Source: Zeus faber
Lineage: Eukaryota; Chordata; Actinopteri; Zeiformes; Zeidae
Assembly (NCBI GenBank): GCA_960531495.1
Contig: OY482862.1
Coordinates: 10,753,938 to 10,817,937 of the forward strand
DNA: 64,000 bases
Direction of reading: 5' to 3'
Part shown: positions 44,688 through 64,000 of the stretch, piece by piece
How the letters are laid out: the number at the start of each line of letters is the position of its first letter
Position numbering within the stretch: position 1 is the first letter of the stretch
The notes under the pieces: model-generated
The model's input: the letters and a program-made list of their open reading frames with translations, nothing else
The model's database searches: none
Told to the model about the DNA's origin: nothing
Position numbers and translations under genes: made by a program

Positions 44688-45870
44688 CCAACGCTCAGAG
44701 CCAATTCCACCGAAGACAGCTTTGGTTCTGATGAAGTGAACCCGATTACTCCAAGGGTCTTGTGCGTCAATCAAATATGTCACTGATCTGACTGTAAAAA
44801 AAACAACAAAAAAAAGGTGCTGTGATTTCATTAACCTGACACAACCATGGTGGGACTCTATACCTAATTTACACACTAACTGAGGTTTTTACCTTGTGCT
44901 ACCAAATGTGGCCCATATTAGGCCTAGGTGATTCAGTGATTAATTTCTGTTTCAATGAATGTATGCCTGCTTCCCTGTATTATCCCCTAGTTATATTATA
45001 ATCCAACGTTTCTACACAAAACAGAACAATAAAATGACAATTTCAACAATATCATGTATTGAGATGAATTCATTGGTCGTTCTCTCCACCTGTTTGCCAA
45101 AATAACCTGTCGCCAAGGAAACTGATGTCAAATACATCATGTAAAGCAGGAGAGGACAATGAACCAGTAATGGGAAAAAAATGACATTAACTGATCGAAG
45201 CTGCCTGCGTCGAAGTTATTGACCAACAGGCTTCTGTGCAAGTCGAAGGGTGTACCACGCGGCTTCAACCACCAGGGCGCAGCGTTTCTAGAGCGATCCT
45301 TTGGGAAAATACACATGATGTCATTTCGCAGACACACGGCAGGGCATATTATACAATTACGTTCAGGCCTTCCATGTGGTAGCGAACATGAAACCATCCA
45401 TGTAAATATGATCATCTTGGCTTTGTCGTTTGCACAATCGGAATCAAACAAACAAACAAACAAACAAACACCCGAGTAGTTTAAATCACAAGTTAGGAGG
45501 GCTTTCAAATAGAGACACACGCAAAAGGGAGCCTTGTTCGCCGGCAACGACGCGTGCCACCGTGTCACCGCGACGAACCTGCTCCCTCGACAAGCTCGAA
45601 CCCGAGCGAATTTGAGAATCCGACTTAAACGCTCGTTCCGTCGCCCTCGTCGGAGCTCGGATTTCCGAGTCGCGACCGGGTTCCAATGCGGCGCCACTGT
45701 CGCGGACGCGGGTGCTCGTCGTTGAGCTTGGCGCGCTCGCCCTGCTGTCGGCGCAATCCAACGCGGCGCTGTCACAAAAAAAAAAAAAAAAGGAATACTC
45801 GCAATTCCGCTCCTAACGGTAAGACATCTTGATTGAATTGCGTTAACAGCATTGGCGGTGATTATTCGGG
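44688..45870. other. 3' UTR of the 261-residue gene and spacer before STAG3
   Basis: AATAAA at 45028-45033. Beyond it are (CAAA)n at about 45447-45471, CpG-rich sequence at 45540-45730 and an A run at 45776-45791. A long minus-strand open frame here (45137-45961) has no recognisable protein features. Confidence 0.5.
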
Positions 45871-45899
45871 TTGTTGCATATTTCATTTCTGGAAGAGGA

Positions 45900-46010
45900 G
45901 GCGAAAGCCTGACCGGCGCCCAGAAGGTCCAATCACATTGCGGCGTTTCTGGGCGTGGCAAAAGCGCCAGCCAATCAGGGCTCAGTCTGTGTCAGCATGT
46001 CCGGAAATGG
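45900..46010 (+). promoter_or_regulatory. stag3: Likely STAG3 promoter with two CCAAT boxes
   Basis: CCAATCA at 45929-45935 and 45971-45977 flank a GGGCGTGGC GC-type box at 45951-45959. It lies about 460-500 bp upstream of the first coding exon. No TATA box is seen. Confidence 0.45.
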
Positions 46011-46434
46011 AGTATGACTACCTGAGATAATAACATATGATGCTAACCTGTGCTGCTAACAGCGTTCGTGACACCGAATTCTCTCCATTGGAAACCATAT
46101 CAAAACGACTAAATATTTATATTTAACCAGCATTAGCAACACCCCTGTCATCATATTGTATGTATTTATTTATTTTTTGTCCTTGTTGCATTCAACCCCC
46201 TAGCCATACCTCTCCTGCTGTTTGTCTGAGAGCTATGGCCTCCATGTATTAGATTAGATAAATACTAAATGGAATTGTCACGACCTACCCTAGACACCTC
46301 TCAATTGGTGGCCTGTGCTTTGCATCCCTTTCTGGCTTTACTCAGGCGCTCTCATCTTTAATTTCTTCAGGTCATGGATCAAACATTTAAACTTTCTCCC
46401 AGATCCTGACACAAACATCTGAGACCTTGTTATA

Positions 46435-63242
<16,808 letters not shown>

Positions 63243-64000
63243 CAGAAGGCGGTTCTGTAGCAATCGTCTCTACAGTCAGTGAGCTTCTTGGACCGGGACT
63301 TGCACTTTTATAAACCTTGGATGGCTCCCTTTTATCGTAAAGATGGACCAGTATGCACTTTTCTGAGCTTTAAGAACAGTAGAGTTTCACATGTAAAGTT
63401 TGTTCGTCACATCAAAACAAAAAAGGTACAGGTACTCTATGCTGTATGATAGTTTCTATTATAGGGAACTCTAAGTACTTTCACTTTTAATACTTTGTTT
63501 TGTACTGTAGCACTTAATTTCATTGTAACTTTTTTGTTAAAGTGGGTGTGCTTGTCTTTATCAGCCACTGTATGTAATTTTCAAATTCCAGGATGCTTTA
63601 AACAAAGTTTAGGAAGACAAGCACTTTTTACTCAAATCCAGAATATTTTTTATATTCCATGATGGTTTGGAATGCATAAAAAGGTGCAGAATATCAAACA
63701 GCAGTAGTAAATAGTCAATTAAACTGTACAAATATGTTCAAGTTGTATCCCTTTGCATCTGTTGTGGTTTAAATGTGGTGTGTGTGAGTACCTCTGCACT
63801 AGGAACAAAAATGAAGATACTCAAATATTCATTAATAAAGGCAATAGTTCCCTTTTATTTTTTAATTTGAGGAAAATAGTTAAAAACAAGTCATTCCCTG
63901 GATTCAAGTACATTGAAATATTTTTCTTAGATAGAAAACATAATTTGTCTAAGACATTTGGCCAAATCATTTACAACACAGCAAACAAATATTTACACCC
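63243..64000 (+). other. stag3: STAG3 3' UTR and flank
   Basis: AT-rich non-coding sequence after the TGA at 63240-63242. AATAAA at 63834-63839 is the likely polyadenylation signal. Nothing else is recognised to the window edge. Confidence 0.6.

Noticed and set aside
45137-45961. 274-codon open frame on the minus strand between the 261-residue gene and STAG3
   Set aside because: No recognisable domain, no exon signals, mixed low-complexity translation and overlap with the presumed STAG3 promoter; treated as chance.

Overview
The window comes from a ray-finned (teleost) fish nuclear genome. It has vertebrate genes with many small exons and GT-AG introns. The introns are full of very long (GT)n/(CA)n arrays, Tc1 transposons and small hAT-, piggyBac- and Tc1-like elements of the kind common in teleosts. 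No prokaryotic features, rRNA, tRNA or CRISPR arrays were seen.

Layout: (1) 587-18062, minus strand: the 5' part of a USP9X-type ubiquitin hydrolase gene, with 16 coding exons (about 778 residues) and a likely untranslated first exon near 18.1-18.2 kb. The gene continues past the left edge. (2) 18.2-22.4 kb: GC-rich USP9X promoter, an intergenic stretch with repeat fragments, then the MED14 promoter with a YY1-type element. (3) 22379-41371, plus strand: a complete MED14 gene, 29 coding exons, 1435 codons. USP9X and MED14 lie head to head, as they do on human Xp11.4. (4) 42561-44687, plus strand: a compact 8-exon gene for a 261-residue, mostly helical protein that I do not recognise. (5) 46435-63242, plus strand: a complete STAG3-like cohesin subunit gene, 31 coding exons, about 1188 codons.

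All exon joins were checked by hand: reading phase is conserved across every junction and the products align with the human proteins as I remember them. The products are not one pathway. USP9X acts on ubiquitin, MED14 is the Mediator backbone, and STAG3 is a meiotic cohesin subunit.

The most interesting material lies in the introns. There is a three-layer transposon nest in MED14 intron 21. Several elements have readable terminal repeats and target-site duplications. A 72-bp x 4 minisatellite sits inside a hAT-like element 39 bp upstream of STAG3 exon 2. A 45-bp block occurs twice beside long microsatellites. A series of (TG)n arrays of up to about 59 units sits directly on or beside splice sites of MED14 and STAG3. 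No wholly new gene system was found; the best novelty candidates are the unnamed 261-aa gene and the (TG)n-splice-site arrangement.
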